Source of the DNA: Sisyra terminalis
Lineage: Eukaryota; Arthropoda; Insecta; Neuroptera; Sisyridae
Assembly (NCBI GenBank): GCA_958496175.1
Contig: OY292276.1
Span: 58,045,080-58,109,079 of the forward strand
Reading direction: 5' to 3'
DNA: 64,000 nt
The notes beneath the pieces were generated by a model. The model did no database searches, was not told the origin of the DNA, and saw nothing but the letters and a program-made list of their open reading frames with translations. The position numbers and the translations under genes were made by a program. Of this stretch, positions 49,661 to 61,200 are shown piece by piece; within the stretch, counting starts at the first letter, position 1, and each line of letters starts with the position of its first letter.

Positions 49661-49934
49661 AGCTAAGAAGCCTGGAACAAATTTCTGCGTTACTAACCAT
49701 CAACCTGCAAAAAAAAAGATATATGGAATGTTAAAAGAAGACAACAGTAGTGTTATTTACTGATTTTTATGTTACAGTTTTATGCTTGCTTTAAAAACCA
49801 TACTGGTAATCTGAACCATTGATCAAGCAGGTGTTTGTTAATAAGAATAGTATAACTGTATGTGGAAACAATATATTAGACAAGTACAGAATCATACAAT
49901 AAATTGTATTATTATAAATTGAAACAAGTCAAAT
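49661..49934 (-). other. RpL18 3' flank
   Basis: This is AT-rich sequence downstream of the RpL18 stop codon. No canonical AATAAA is visible on the minus strand close to the stop, only weak variants such as AATATA near 49872. The poly(A) site is therefore unassigned. Confidence 0.4.
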
Positions 49935-52900
49935 CTACTTCTTGTAACCACATGAGCGCCTGCGACCTCGAGCTCTTTCGAATTTACGTCCCTTTGATCG
50001 GACAAATGGTTTTGTATGTGAATGTGGTACACCAGGAGCAGGACCGAAATGTTTTACAGCTTCACGTGCAGAACGACGTCCCTGAATCAGCATTGTGTTC
50101 TTGCCAGTAGGCGCCCTTAGAGCTAATTGATCGAAGGTGAGCACCTTTCCACCTAAAACAAATTAAGATTTTATTAAAATAAGATATACTATGGAAAAAT
50201 AATTGTAACAGTTCAATATTTGAATTATGAATTTTCTATTAGTACAAATAGTCTAGATCATTTTAAAAAGGCCACAAAAATTTAAAACTAATTAGTTTTA
50301 AACTTTTTAATCTGGTTTTTGGATATTAGATTTTGATTAATAAAATTCGCTTCACTTGGAGAGGTGAAGAGTAAAAGTTACAATTTCTTCAAGCCTTAAC
50401 CATCCTAAAATTTTCGATTTTTTTTTGTTTATTTCAAATGCTTCCTTTGAATCTCAAAAATGATGGCCCAAAAGATTATGGCCGGGAAAATCCGGTAAAT
50501 ACTGTTTTCGAATTTTCGTAAAAGGTCATCTGATCCGTAACATTTTTCAACCAATTGACTTGAAATTTTGGATATATCGTGGTCATTAAATTGTCTATGG
50601 AAGTATATAGGATTTTTTTTTATATTTCAGAGTTCATTTGTTATTAACATCTATTTTCAGACAGATTTTTGACTTTCCACTTTGGAAATGCGCCATTTGG
50701 CCAAAACTCAATATATCGGAAAAATCCTACGTACTTCTCTATAGGCAGTTATTATATGATTTATTTTGAAAGTGGCGTAAGTCCATTTCAAGGACGGTCT
50801 ATATGGTGATTCTTCGTGTAACTATAACAAAGTATGTACAATTATTTAACTGCTAAGTTTTCAGAAATTACTGATTTCATTTTAGTTGTTAACAAAAACG
50901 CCAAGTATTCCCTCCTCCTTAGTATCTTATGTTCCTATGGCTAAAAATGATAATAGTATAGGGATTGTTCTTGAAATGGACTTAACTCACTTTCAAAATA
51001 AAAGGCGCGTATATAATCGAAAAAAATACTTGGATCATTATGATCAAAAAATTACAGGAATTGTTAGTCCGGTGGTGGACCCTGAAGCCACAGACGTCAT
51101 CGCAAAATCGCTGCACAGCTACCATTTCGAAATAATTATTTTAAACAGTCAATGATTTACATAAAAAATTTCCGTTTTTGTAATCCTGATTTATTCTGTA
51201 GTATTTCAAGGGAAAATCCCTGAAAAGCCTATTTTTTAAGTGTTGTTAATGTGTAGATCCTTTACAATACACTAAATTTTAATTTTCCAAAACTTTGGAT
51301 AGTACCCTGCAGCTCTGATGAGTCAGTAAAAGGCAAAATCAACATTTTAGGTATTAAGAATTCAAATATAAAAGTTGGACAAAAGGGATTTTTTTTCCTT
51401 TGATCTGGGGGCCTCTCATGCGAGTTCCTCTGCGCTGCGTCCTAAAAGGATTATTGCGCCCCAGTTGGTCAGGTCTGGTTCTGATATGAATCTCAGCAGT
51501 CAACTGGATCTCTGTGTATGTTTCCCAGCTTATGTTCAGGTGGACCAAGCGAGTTGAGACGACTTTGAGTCATGGCTGGGCAGTCAAATAGTACGTGGGA
51601 GGCAGTTTCATCTTCCACGCCACATTTCCTGCAAGCTGCTGACTCTGTGCTCTCCCCTATAGTTTGGAGATGTTTCCTCAAATTGCAGTGTCCTGTTAAT
51701 AGGCCTACCAGCGACAAAGGGGATTACAAATATTTGATATGGGCAATAACTTCATCTTATACTGAAAACTTGAGTTTTCTAGGTCAGTGGTTCGTAAACT
51801 TTTTCAGTCGCGGACCTCCAACTATCAAGCATAATGCCAAGGACCCCTGAATGAAAAAGGTGTAATTTTCGAACAATAGTATATTTTAGTATTCCTTAAT
51901 TAAATTAAAAAACAAACTTTTTCAAATGGGACCGCGGACCCCCAAACATAGGCTCGCGGACACCCAGGGGTCCGCGGACCACAGATTAGGAAACAATGTT
52001 CTAGGCAATACGAAGGCAAAGTTTTAAAAATTTGAACTTTACTTAGCATTGGGATCATTGCAATGCAACTCGTTGCGGTTTTATCCTGAAAACCTCGATT
52101 CTTGGCTGAAACGTCAAATTTTCAAGGAAAATTAAAATCGATCAAAGATTACAATTTCTTCTATTGATCGTATTTATTTGCCATCAGTATTTTTTAATTT
52201 TTATTTACCGTCGCTGTATAACTACTAAAGTTTTTAGCGACTCTAGGGTTAGCAAAAGTCCGTGATCGAGAAATATCGAAAATTTTCTCGATACAAGGAT
52301 TGAACCCAAAACCTACCAGATTTGAAGCGGTAACCTAGACCACTCGGCCACCTGTAGGCTTTTAGCATGATTATATTCTCAAAAAGTTTTTTTCAACATA
52401 TTTCTTTATAGAACCGATTCCCTACTTTAGACTAATGCCTTATTTAATACACTAGGTTTAATAACGTTACCTGCTTTAATTATTCTAGCTCGTGCTTTTT
52501 CAGTGACATGAAGAGCACATAATGTCATCTTTGGAACTTCCCAAATACGTTCATCATTCGTTACTGTGCCAACGACAACGACAATTTTTTTCGCATTATC
52601 ACCTTTCTTCAAATATCGTACAACTCGAGCTATTGAAACTGGAGGACGATTGATACGACTCATAAATAAACGTCTCAAAATGATCGTATTGAACTTTGCA
52701 TTTGTACGACGAGCCAAAAATCGGTATAACTGCAAATGAAAAGTGAGGTTATAAACACATATAAATTATAGTAAGGAAAATCTTCCGGAAGAATATTTTC
52801 CTGGTGGAAAATCTATTCAAGAAATTAACTAAGACAAGTTAAACAATCAAACATTTACCTTAACTAAAAGTCTCAAATATACATCTTGACTTTTGGGTTC

Positions 52901-53084
52901 GGTACGGCGGACCTTTCGGTCATATTTATGATTAATGTCGATACCCTGAAAGAAAATATCGGCGTAAATTAATAAAATGAAACCCCAACGAAATTGTGTT
53001 CTGATTTAAAGCCATTTTGGTCAAATTATTGTATTGATGATATAAGATTTTAAAATTCAAAAAAACATGTTTCACACTCACCAT
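49935..53084 (-). CDS. RpL18: Large-subunit ribosomal protein L18 (eL18), complete, 4 coding exons
   Basis: This is a core protein of the 60S ribosomal subunit. Coding exons read on the minus strand are 53082-53084 (the ATG alone), 52859-52945, 52471-52729 and 49935-50152, giving 188 aa, the usual length of the insect protein. All introns are GT-AG (136, 129 and 2318 bp). The protein begins [20 protein letters not shown]. It contains [14 protein letters not shown] and [10 protein letters not shown] in the middle, [19 protein letters not shown] across the last splice, and ends [17 protein letters not shown] followed by TAG, all characteristic of eL18. An intron directly after the start codon is common in ribosomal protein genes. 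Intron 3 has filled with mobile-element debris. The protein looks fully intact and is very probably expressed. Confidence 0.97.
50153..51360. other. Proximal part of RpL18 intron 3, unassigned
   Basis: This is intronic sequence without a recognised gene. The stretch 50500-50850 (GATCCGTAACATTTTTCAACC, TATCGGAAAAATCC and neighbours) has the look of a dispersed repeat, but I cannot name it. A plus-strand frame at 50886-51155 encodes 89 residues with no family resemblance and is probably chance or repeat-derived. Confidence 0.4.
51365..51720 (-). pseudogene. Non-LTR retrotransposon fragment (3' end of pol)
   Basis: The minus strand encodes [17 protein letters not shown], then a cysteine/histidine pattern [19 protein letters not shown], then SRLNSLG. 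This LTGH...C..C...E...H.L..CP signature is typical of the C-terminal end of the polyprotein of Jockey-type non-LTR retrotransposons. The frame shifts near 51520 and the reverse transcriptase and endonuclease parts are absent, so this is a dead 5'-truncated copy inside RpL18 intron 3. It is in the same orientation as the gene. Confidence 0.7.
51785..51998. mobile_element. Non-autonomous hAT element (MITE), 214 bp
   Basis: The left end CAGTGGTTCGTAAACTTTT and the right end, whose complement reads CATTGTTTCCTAATCTGTGG, are inverted versions of the common hAT terminus of the CAGTGGTTCCCAAAC type. GCGGACC and GGTCCGCGGACC motifs flank the interior. An 8-bp target duplication, TTCTAGGT (51777-51784) and TTCTAGGC (51999-52006), has one mismatch. 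8 bp is the hAT hallmark. There is no coding capacity, and the decayed termini suggest an old copy. Confidence 0.85.
52290..52364 (-). pseudogene. tRNA-like pseudogene in RpL18 intron 3
   Basis: On the minus strand a perfect box A (TGGCCGAGTGG), a possible anticodon loop TTCAAAT (CAA, leucine-like) and a box-B-like GGTTCAATCC occur in order with tRNA spacing. The T-stem pairs badly and there is no proper acceptor stem or long variable arm, so it is probably a tRNA-derived relic or SINE head. It is in the same transcriptional direction as RpL18. Confidence 0.5.
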
Positions 53085-53106
53085 GACGTTCACCGGAAAG
53101 AATCGC
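53085..53106 (-). promoter_or_regulatory. Probable TCT-type initiator / 5' TOP of RpL18
   Basis: On the minus strand, TTCTTTCCGG lies about 15 bases before the ATG. This matches the polypyrimidine TCT initiator used by animal ribosomal protein genes, where transcription starts at the C and the mRNA begins with a terminal oligopyrimidine tract. The predicted start is near 53100, giving a very short 5' UTR. The assignment is by motif and position only. Confidence 0.55.
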
Positions 53107-53574
53107 GTTTGTTTTTTCAAATCAAATATGGCCGACCCCAATGCGCATCCGCACCAATCCGCACTAATACAACAATACTGCGCACCGCGCTAATTTCAAA
53201 CTGAAATGAAATGAAAATCTGAAGAATTAAAAACCATTTTTTTTTCTTATTATTTATTTATTTATTAAAAACATGCAATTTTAATTATCTATTACAAGAA
53301 AAGAAGATAATTTATTTTTATTATTTGGTGTTCATATCATGGTCTCATTGTAAATGCTCTCTGGCCAATTATCTTTGGCATGTTTGCCACATATAAAGGC
53401 AAAAAAAATTAGACTAAAATAAATAAATAACAACAAAATACCTTTATTATTACAAATTTCAAAAAACTTAAATAAAAAAAAAATCTTAAAATCACCTCAA
53501 CTAAAAACTGACCAATGTATTACAATCATTCTATGTATCTACCTAGACCTAGTGGTAAATTGTTATGAAAAGGC
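53107..53574. other. RpL18-Pmp34 intergenic region with probable Pmp34 poly(A) signal
   Basis: The Pmp34 stop and the RpL18 start are about 490 bp apart, both genes reading leftward. On the minus strand an AATAAA hexamer at 53443-53448, about 130 bases past the Pmp34 stop, is the likely poly(A) signal. The RpL18-proximal 53130-53200 stretch is locally richer in GC (GCGCACCGCGC and CGCATCCGCACC), consistent with a promoter. Confidence 0.5.
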
Positions 53575-55628
53575 TTATTTATATTTAATATTAGCACGCA
53601 ATAAAGTCAAAACAAACATTGCAATTTTTTCATAAGTAGCGAACATTAAAGCTGCTGTCAAGACGGTTTGCAGAAGTTTCGCTTCGAGACCCTTAAACAA
53701 ACCAAGAACTCCGTATTGCTTCAAAATACTCAACATTAGCGGAATTGTCGAACGATGCTCCAATTCGTGGCCGCCGTGGCGAAGCCGCGTCTGAGCCAAT
53801 TGTAATGGATACGTGGCGATTGTTGCAACCGCTTTTGCCAAAGCTCCAACCTTTAAAAATAAATAAATATGATTTAATCGAAGACTGGGAATTTGGAGTC
53901 ATCAAAAATTTGGCTCAAGTGTACTTTAGCACCAAGGTTTATAAAATACACAGGTGGCCTCATGGTGGCTACGTGACGTATCCAGAAGAAATTCGTAAAT
54001 ATCTTCAGACTGAGGGGCCATCCATAAATTACGTCACACGAATTTTAGAACTTTTAGACCCCTACCCCCGTCCTGGTCACATTTTTAGAACCCCTCCTTC
54101 TGATGTAACGTTACACATTTTTCAAACTAATGCATGTATTTAAAAATAATCAAAAGCAAAAAGGTTTTCATTTTTTTCTTATAAATCAACATAAAGTCAA
54201 ATATTTCTGATAACAGAAAATCAACTAGTTAGGAAATAAAAAGCGACCAATTTAAATCTCATAGCGAGAGTGCTAAATTATTAAAATATAGATCAAGTTT
54301 GAAAATTTTTTATTCACATATAAATTTCGTGTTTTAGTGTTTTAAATTTTAACATGTGATGTCACAAAGCTTTTGGCCCCCTCTGCCCCTTGTCACAATA
54401 TGTCACATTACGGTGATACCCTCCCCCCATTAACGTGTGACGTAATTTATGGATGGGCCCTGATTCAATTTCAAAATTCTTCGTATGACGTCATTTTTTT
54501 TCTAATGGAGCAACCTGTGTAATTTACAAACCTTGCGTTAGCACACCCACAATCTGACCACATTGCATTTTCGACTTTGTTTTTAATTTAATTCGCGATA
54601 TTTTTGTTAATTCAATTCTAATATGTTATCATTCTCTCTTTTGTTGCTAAATTCTCATTATGGACCGATTTAATCGCGAATTAAATTAAAAAACAAAGTC
54701 GAAAATGAAACATTGCCAGATTGTGGGTGTGCTAAAGTACACATGAGCCAAAAATTTATACAGGCTCCAGTTACATTCAGTTTTTTTAATACATAAGTGC
54801 TATAAAGCTCTGATATACTCCAATGTAAATATAGGCAAACCAAAAAACATTTACCAAGAAATAGGCAGATGCGGGCATTTCTCCGTAGTTTTTACTTAGT
54901 TTTCGTTTAACGGCTTCGTAGGTCATGAATTGAATAGCAGGATTTGATACCAGTAACAATGAAGGCAAAACTCCGGCCCAAAGGCCGGCTCGGCCTTCGG
55001 TGCGGGCAATGTGTACTAAGCCCTCCGACAGTGTTTGGAATGGCTGGGGCGAATGCTTTAGCCTCGTATTGACCACCCAAAGCGGACTCGTGGTGAGCAC
55101 ATTTACAACTCCGGCCAAACATCCGATACAGAGATCTTTAATTGCATTACTCTGTCCTCCAACCGTCGACTTCATTCCATGGAACGTGTAAAAATATACG
55201 AAATTCGAGGCACATAAACTTTGCAAAACTGGCGTAATACCTTGGTATAAAGACCCTCTAAAACAATAAGGGGAAAGATTAAATTTGGTTGTAATGGAAA
55301 AACTTTTGATTCTTACACTCCCTCGGCTTCAATCAACTTTTTTAATTCCTTTAACGTGCTTTCGGCTTTTCCATGGGGTGAAACTAAAAAATATAACTTA
55401 CAATGAACAAAGTTTTTCAATACATTGTGGATATGTTTCTTACTTTGTAATCGCGATCGAATTGTGTCCAATGGATAAAAAGTGGCCATGGCGATGACGC
55501 TGCCCTACGATTTAATGCAAAAGAGTCAAATTAAGCGATATAGAAGATCATCTTCATGAACTTACCGTTGCACCAGCTACGGCATGCACCCATGTCTCGT
55601 AGCTGAGCAAATCTCGACTTTTCGCCAT
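53575..55628 (-). CDS. Pmp34: Peroxisomal membrane carrier Pmp34 (SLC25A17 family), complete, 5 coding exons
   Basis: This is a carrier of the mitochondrial-carrier superfamily that acts in the peroxisomal membrane. Family members exchange CoA, FAD, NAD or ATP-type cofactors. Coding exons are 55566-55628, 55444-55504, 55317-55383, 54855-55257 and 53575-53850. The first three introns are only 59-61 bp and the last is 1004 bp. The reading frame joins cleanly to about 289 aa, slightly shorter than the roughly 300-aa family norm. Three signature repeats are present: PLDTIRSRLQ near residue 32, PLWVVNTRLK near 122 and PLQLAQTRLR near 213. The second is characteristic of PMP34 rather than other carriers. 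The protein starts MAKSRDLLSYETWVHAVAGA and ends ANIKYK. Intron 4 holds two inverted-repeat elements. Confidence 0.92.
54012..54466. mobile_element. MITE-like element with ~27-bp terminal inverted repeats
   Basis: The left end GGGGCCATCCATAAATTACG and the complement of the right end GGGCCCATCCATAAATTACG are almost identical and continue with TCACACG. A TGA trinucleotide flanks both ends, a possible 3-bp target duplication. There is no transposase. A 3-bp duplication with G-rich termini would suit PIF/Harbinger-type elements, but the superfamily is not certain. A plus-strand ORF that overlaps Pmp34 exon 5 and runs into this element is spurious. Confidence 0.7.
54538..54735. mobile_element. Short inverted-repeat element, ~198 bp
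   Basis: About 60 bp at the left (TTAGCACACCCACAATCTG, then TTTTCGACTTTG) recur inverted at the right (CAGATTGTGGGTGTGCTAA) with a few differences. The TA dinucleotides just inside the ends may be a Tc1/mariner-type target duplication. It is non-coding and lies in Pmp34 intron 4, about 70 bp from the element to its left. Confidence 0.65.
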
Positions 55629-58280
55629 TGTTTCCTCGTCTTTAAGTCTTTTAAACCTCAAAACAATCGGCACATCTTTCTCACAAGTCAAAAAAGGGCT
55701 GCAAAAATCAATAATTAACTCAGGTTATGTTTACAACAAAGATTTAATTAATAATCTGAAATCAGCTACATTAGGACTAGGGCCAACTTAAGCTGCGGTC
55801 TTGATCCTTAAAAAAGTAAACATTTTAAGTGTATTAGTCAAAAATATAAATGAGCATGACATATCATCTTGTGAATAGGTGACTTAGAAAAGGATAACGT
55901 AACACTTAAAAAAAATCAAGTGGATCGCATCTTAAATTCTCTACTATTTTCATTATGATTAATTATTTAAAATTCAAAAAAAAAAAATGTAGGCGTAAAA
56001 AATTATATAAGTACCATAAGTATTATATTTTTTGTTAACCAACTCTAATATTAAATATTTATTTCCTTTTGTAAAAAAATAATGATTTTTATTATACTTA
56101 CAATTGTTTAGTCTTTTTTTTTTTGCTAAACTAATAGGTTTTTAATTGTTGATAAGATTGATTGTTACACGTGTAATTGTATGTAATGTTGATTAGACGA
56201 AGAATATAAATCAACTATCTGATTTTTGACCAATTCTGCTTTGGATTAACTACCTAAGAGAAATTTTTCATTTTTTCACAAGAAACAATCCTTGAACTTT
56301 GATCATATATAAGTGGAAAAAAAAAAAATAGTAAAATTCTATCAAGCCAAAACTTATCATTTATGACACCTCTTGTGGCCAAACATTCAATGATTTTAAA
56401 GTTAAAAAATAAATAGTTAATTAACACTGCATTAATATACGACACCGCACATTTATTTCGTTGCGATAATCTCAAATCAATTATATTGATGCAAACAAGT
56501 ATCGCTTTTTCCTATATTAATATAAATTCATATCGTAAATATTGAGAAATCATATAATTGATTCCAATGTCCCAAAAATTCAAAAAAGTAGCCTTGAAGA
56601 GTCGAAATTTTGTCAAAAAACGACACGCAACGCGACAAAGTTCGATGTTCACTTTTTGTATGGAATGTTGGAGGAGGACTTAATTTCTTTTTACAAAAAT
56701 GGAACAAAGATTAATTACTTGTAATTCCCACGCCCCAGTATCTTGAAAAATATGCGATAAGCGATATCGTGTAATAGAATATAAAAGGCAAAAAATTCAA
56801 AACAATTAAGTAGTACAATGCATTTTTGCAAAATTAAAAAGTGTTATGTTTTTTTCATTATTCTAAAATATATTGCCGAAAGTTACTCGACGGTGATTGA
56901 TAAGTTATAGTTAGACAATTTACACTTAATAAGTTTTCATTTGGGTTGATCAATATTCGGTTATAACTACATAGTGGCAGGAACAACAACCCAAATCATA
57001 TTCTTCCTCTCATTTCTTCCCATTCTTGAATGTTTCAACTTCCGTTTATATTTTCTTCCTCAGATTCATCTTGATCGAAGCATAGCCTTTTAACCATTCT
57101 GGTCATTGTTATCTTCCTCTTGTGTTGTGGAATTCCATCTAAGCATTCAGAATAAATTACTTACTTTCACCATCGTCCACATTAGTTTTAATTGAAGGAA
57201 TTAATTAAAAAAATAAAACACATATTCATTTAAACTGATACTTCCTTTGTTTTTTCTTCTTCAAAATGATTTTTAAAAGATTAAATGTAATTGTTAAATG
57301 CATATAATTTGCCTAGTAAATACGAGAAATTGAATTATTTAACACTAAACTTAAATCACACGAATTAAAAGTTACGTATTTTACATTTTGCTTCTCTACC
57401 TGGATTTACGTAATTTGACATTCGTTTGAAATGAGTTGCAGGCATTAAGATATAAAAAATCTCTCGAAAAATTGCATTTTTTTTGTTGAGTTAAAAACTA
57501 ATACATGATATAATAATAATAATGCAGATTTGTATATAATATTTGTTTTATATATGTACAGTTTAGATTTTAAAGGAAAGTGATTAATATTTCACGCGAA
57601 GAATTTTTTTTCCTAATTACAATGTTTAATAAATTATTCAATTTAATTTATATCGACTGCAACATTTTTTTTTCCTTTTCATTCCCTTAACTCTGATTGG
57701 AATAAATAATATACTTACATAACGTGAGTTAACGTACAAAAGGTTTGTATACAAATAACAGGAACAGAATTTTTCATAAGTTTTCAAAACTCAGTGACAT
57801 TTTTCAATTAAAGCCATTTTCCACTTTTGCACTTGCTATTTTGAGCGTAATGAATAACGCCTCCAAATTATTGTAATAAAAAATAATTTTTTGGTTCTTA
57901 TTCGCTAATAAAACGTAATATAAGTAGCAATACAATTTTTTGTCCTTTACAAGATATAAAATGGAAATTTAACAGAGTCCAAGACATACATAGGAATATT
58001 GATAAAAATAAAAAAAAATGCTAATTCTTTATGGTTTAAACAAAAAATTGATAAAAATTATAAATATTCTTATTTATAAAAGTTATTGGTTAAACGTTTT
58101 GCAATTTCAACCGCATTTAATCAAGTAATTTATTTAAATAATGTCACTCCATAAAGAACATTATTTAAATAATGTTCAGACTTATTTAAAATTTCGATTC
58201 CTCCTTAATTCATTTGGATTATGTTAAATATATTTACGATATATACATTTTTTCTTGTTTATCTTATAAACTAAATGTTA
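55629..58280. other. Pmp34 upstream region and USP36 3' flank
   Basis: This 2.65-kb stretch lies between the Pmp34 start and the USP36 stop. It should contain the Pmp34 promoter and the 3' UTR of USP36. It is AT-rich with poly-A/T runs, and no additional gene is recognisable. A minus-strand AATAAA (plus TTTATT near 58130) about 150 bp past the USP36 stop is a candidate poly(A) signal. A perfect 22-bp palindrome sits at 58156-58177. Confidence 0.5.
58156..58177. other. Perfect 22-bp palindrome
   Basis: The two 11-base halves are exact complements, with centre ATTTAAAT. A related ATTTAAAT-containing segment lies about 25 bp to the left. It falls just downstream of the USP36 stop codon and could fold as a hairpin in the 3' UTR. 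Function is unknown. Confidence 0.6.
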
Positions 58281-61200
58281 TCAAGGAAACCGATTTTTAG
58301 AGAAGAACTTTCTATATCGTTGATTCGGCGAATTGTTATAATAATGTTTGTGGAACGACGATTTGTTTTCACTACTTTCGGAGCGCCATCGTTGCTGTTG
58401 TCCACTACGTTGGCTTTCCTGGAACGGATTGTAACCGGGATTAGAACGCGAGACCACTCCATTCATTCGCTTCTTCTTGATACGACCTCGATCCAAATCA
58501 TCGTCGTCACTCCGGTTCCGCTTGAACTGATCTCGTCGCTCGTTTGCAACTTCTTTTTCTAAATTTGATCGACCACCGGTCCATGACGGGATCGACGCAC
58601 CGTATCTATAACAATCATAAATTTTGATGATGATAAAAGGGCTAAGATCTAAAATTTATCCCTCCCTACAATAAGTTATACTTTCCCATAGCTCTAGGAA
58701 ATCACAAATCATCAAGTATCAACTTCGACGAGTTTCTAAGAAAAAGTGATCAGAGAGACAGAAAAACGAACACAAAAGTGATCCTGGACGGATTTCTTTT
58801 AAAGTACGGTTTCCAAAAATCGTACATTTTAATTAGCCTTTTTCCTGGGAAGATTAGAAGAAGATCCGCTAGGGGCAGCACCGGCGGGGGGTACATTAGG
58901 ATGTCCGTTATTTCCCAAATTAATTTTTTTACAGCGATCGCCCCCTGAATTTTTAGTTTAAGATATAAAAAAAATTATCCAATACAATTAAGTTCTTAAT
59001 TTCTTGATTAAACCGTGCCGGAATCATGATACTTTTACCATTTAAATAACATGGGATTATTTGACTTTTTACTTTTAATTTTTTTTCTCAGAAACAAATG
59101 GATGAAAAGATTTAAGGTCAAATTATTCTGACGTAAAATTTAACGCTCTACAAAAAAGGTCTCTTATGAATTTTCGATTAAATTACTCCATTAAAAGTTA
59201 TTCAACATTTCACTTGTGCCTAATATAATTCTTGCAATATTTTCAACTTTTTGCTCATTTTTATTTCTTTAACTATAAAATCATTGGAAGAGAAGATAAA
59301 AATTATTATCATTAGAGCGCAAGTGATTATTTGTGTTAATTTTATGGCTTGAACTAAAAAGTAAACAAAAAAAATCATTTTTTGACAATTAAAACAGGTG
59401 ACATAAGATCCGAATTCGCTATAGTCGTGAAATTCAATTTATCCAGGATAAATTTTCGTACTTTAATCAATATTTTGTACCTACGAAGTGAATTTCATAC
59501 TAATTAATGAGACTATCGACAAAAGTTCAATTATTATTTGAATTTTTACCATTTCCCCTGACGCCATCTATGAGAAACTTCTTAGAACTTGTAGTCAACA
59601 TCATTTTTATTGAGCCTATAGTCCAGGATGGCCAACAAGTCGACCGCGGTCGACCGCAAAGGCTTTAAAAGTAGCCCGCGAAGCCAAAGTTGAACAATTT
59701 GTACTAACTTAAATAAATATTTGAAATTCTTAATTCTATAATTTCATCTTACAATAATAAATTATTTGATTGCAAACCTGCTAACTCATATTCAGCATAT
59801 TTTGCACAACTTTCTTAAAATGCATAAATTTTTTGCTTGTCACGTGGTTTCAATTAAATAGGTGCATAATAGCGGTGTTTCATAGCCAATGTAAGGTGTT
59901 TTTCTCTTTCTAATAGTGTGAAAATGTAGTTTTGACCAAAAGTGAAGGTTTGTAATTTAAATCGGCGATATAATGACTTCTTTAATTATCTTCTAAAATT
60001 TTAAAATTATTTGCCCATATCCATAGTCGACCGCAGACTATATTTTATGGAAAAAGTAGCCCTTAAAAGCTAAATGTTTGGCCACACCTTCTATAGTCGA
60101 TTGATTTGTCGTTAAAAAGTTAAACGTTGAATAACTTTTAATGGAGTGATTTAATCGAAAATTTATAAGAGACCTTTTTTGTAGAGCGTTAAATTTTACG
60201 TCAGAATAATTTGACCTTAAATCTTTTCATCCATTTGTTTCTCAGAAAAAAAATTAAAAGTAAAAAGTCAAATAATCCCATGTTATTTAAATGGTAAAAG
60301 TATCATGATTCCGGCACGGTTTAATCAAGAAATTAAGAGCTTAATTGTATTGGATAATTTTTTTTATATCTTAAACTTAAAATTCAGGGGACGATCGCTG
60401 TAAAAAAATCAATTTGGGTAATAACGGACACCCTAATATAACCCCCTCCGGTGCTGCCCCTAGCGGATATTTTTTTAATCTTCCCAGGAATAAGGCTAAT
60501 TCTAGTACAATTTTCATTCATACATTCGAGTATAACCCATATTTATTCGTTATATCGTTACGGACAGACAAACCACCAAATATAAGGTAATAGTTACCCG
60601 CTATGGGACATCCGCATTAATTGTGTTATATCGCCGTTGCTTTTTTCAGTTTTATCGTTCCGAGTTTCACTCGTCTCGTTTTTCTTACTAAGCCAACCGG
60701 CGTCCCCGTTTGCTGAAGGAGTGATGGAAGCTTCGTCACGATTTGCCACCAACCATGAGCCGGACGTGGTTTCTTCCGACTCACTGGTCGATCCTTCATC
60801 GGATTCATATGGAACGAGTTTTCGACTTGTACCTGAATAACCACAAAAACAAAAATTAAATCCCAAAACAGACATAAGAAAAGTATTCTATCATTACCAT
60901 TTATCACAGATTCATTTCCTTCACGTTTCCCATTTTCAATTTTTATATGTTTTGTGTCAGTCCCATTTTTATTTTGTGTAGGCAGTGATTGTGTTGAATG
61001 GCCGTTCTCTAAAATTTGCGGCTCTGGTGAATCTAACAGGCGGGAAATGTTCGATTTTGATGAACCATTTTCGCCGGTTTTGCCACCGCCGTTGGCCACT
61101 TGCCCATTAAGGCTACTGGTTGTTTTAGACGGTGAAGTCGTCCGTTGGTTATCGGTTATTTTGATGATTATGGGTTTATTTTCGCCACCGTTTACAGTTT

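Noticed and set aside
53745..54143. 132-codon plus-strand ORF
   Set aside because: It overlaps Pmp34 exon 5 antisense and continues into the inverted-repeat element at 54012. No coherent domain.
56542..56724. 60-codon plus-strand ORF between Pmp34 and USP36
   Set aside because: No family similarity and no supporting splice or promoter signals. It looks like a chance frame in AT-rich DNA.
60626..60832. Minus-strand 376-codon frame read straight through the 65-bp intron
   Set aside because: Reading through gives a tail unlike USP36. Splicing at 60898/60832 restores the LVPYESDEG frame, which matches the family.
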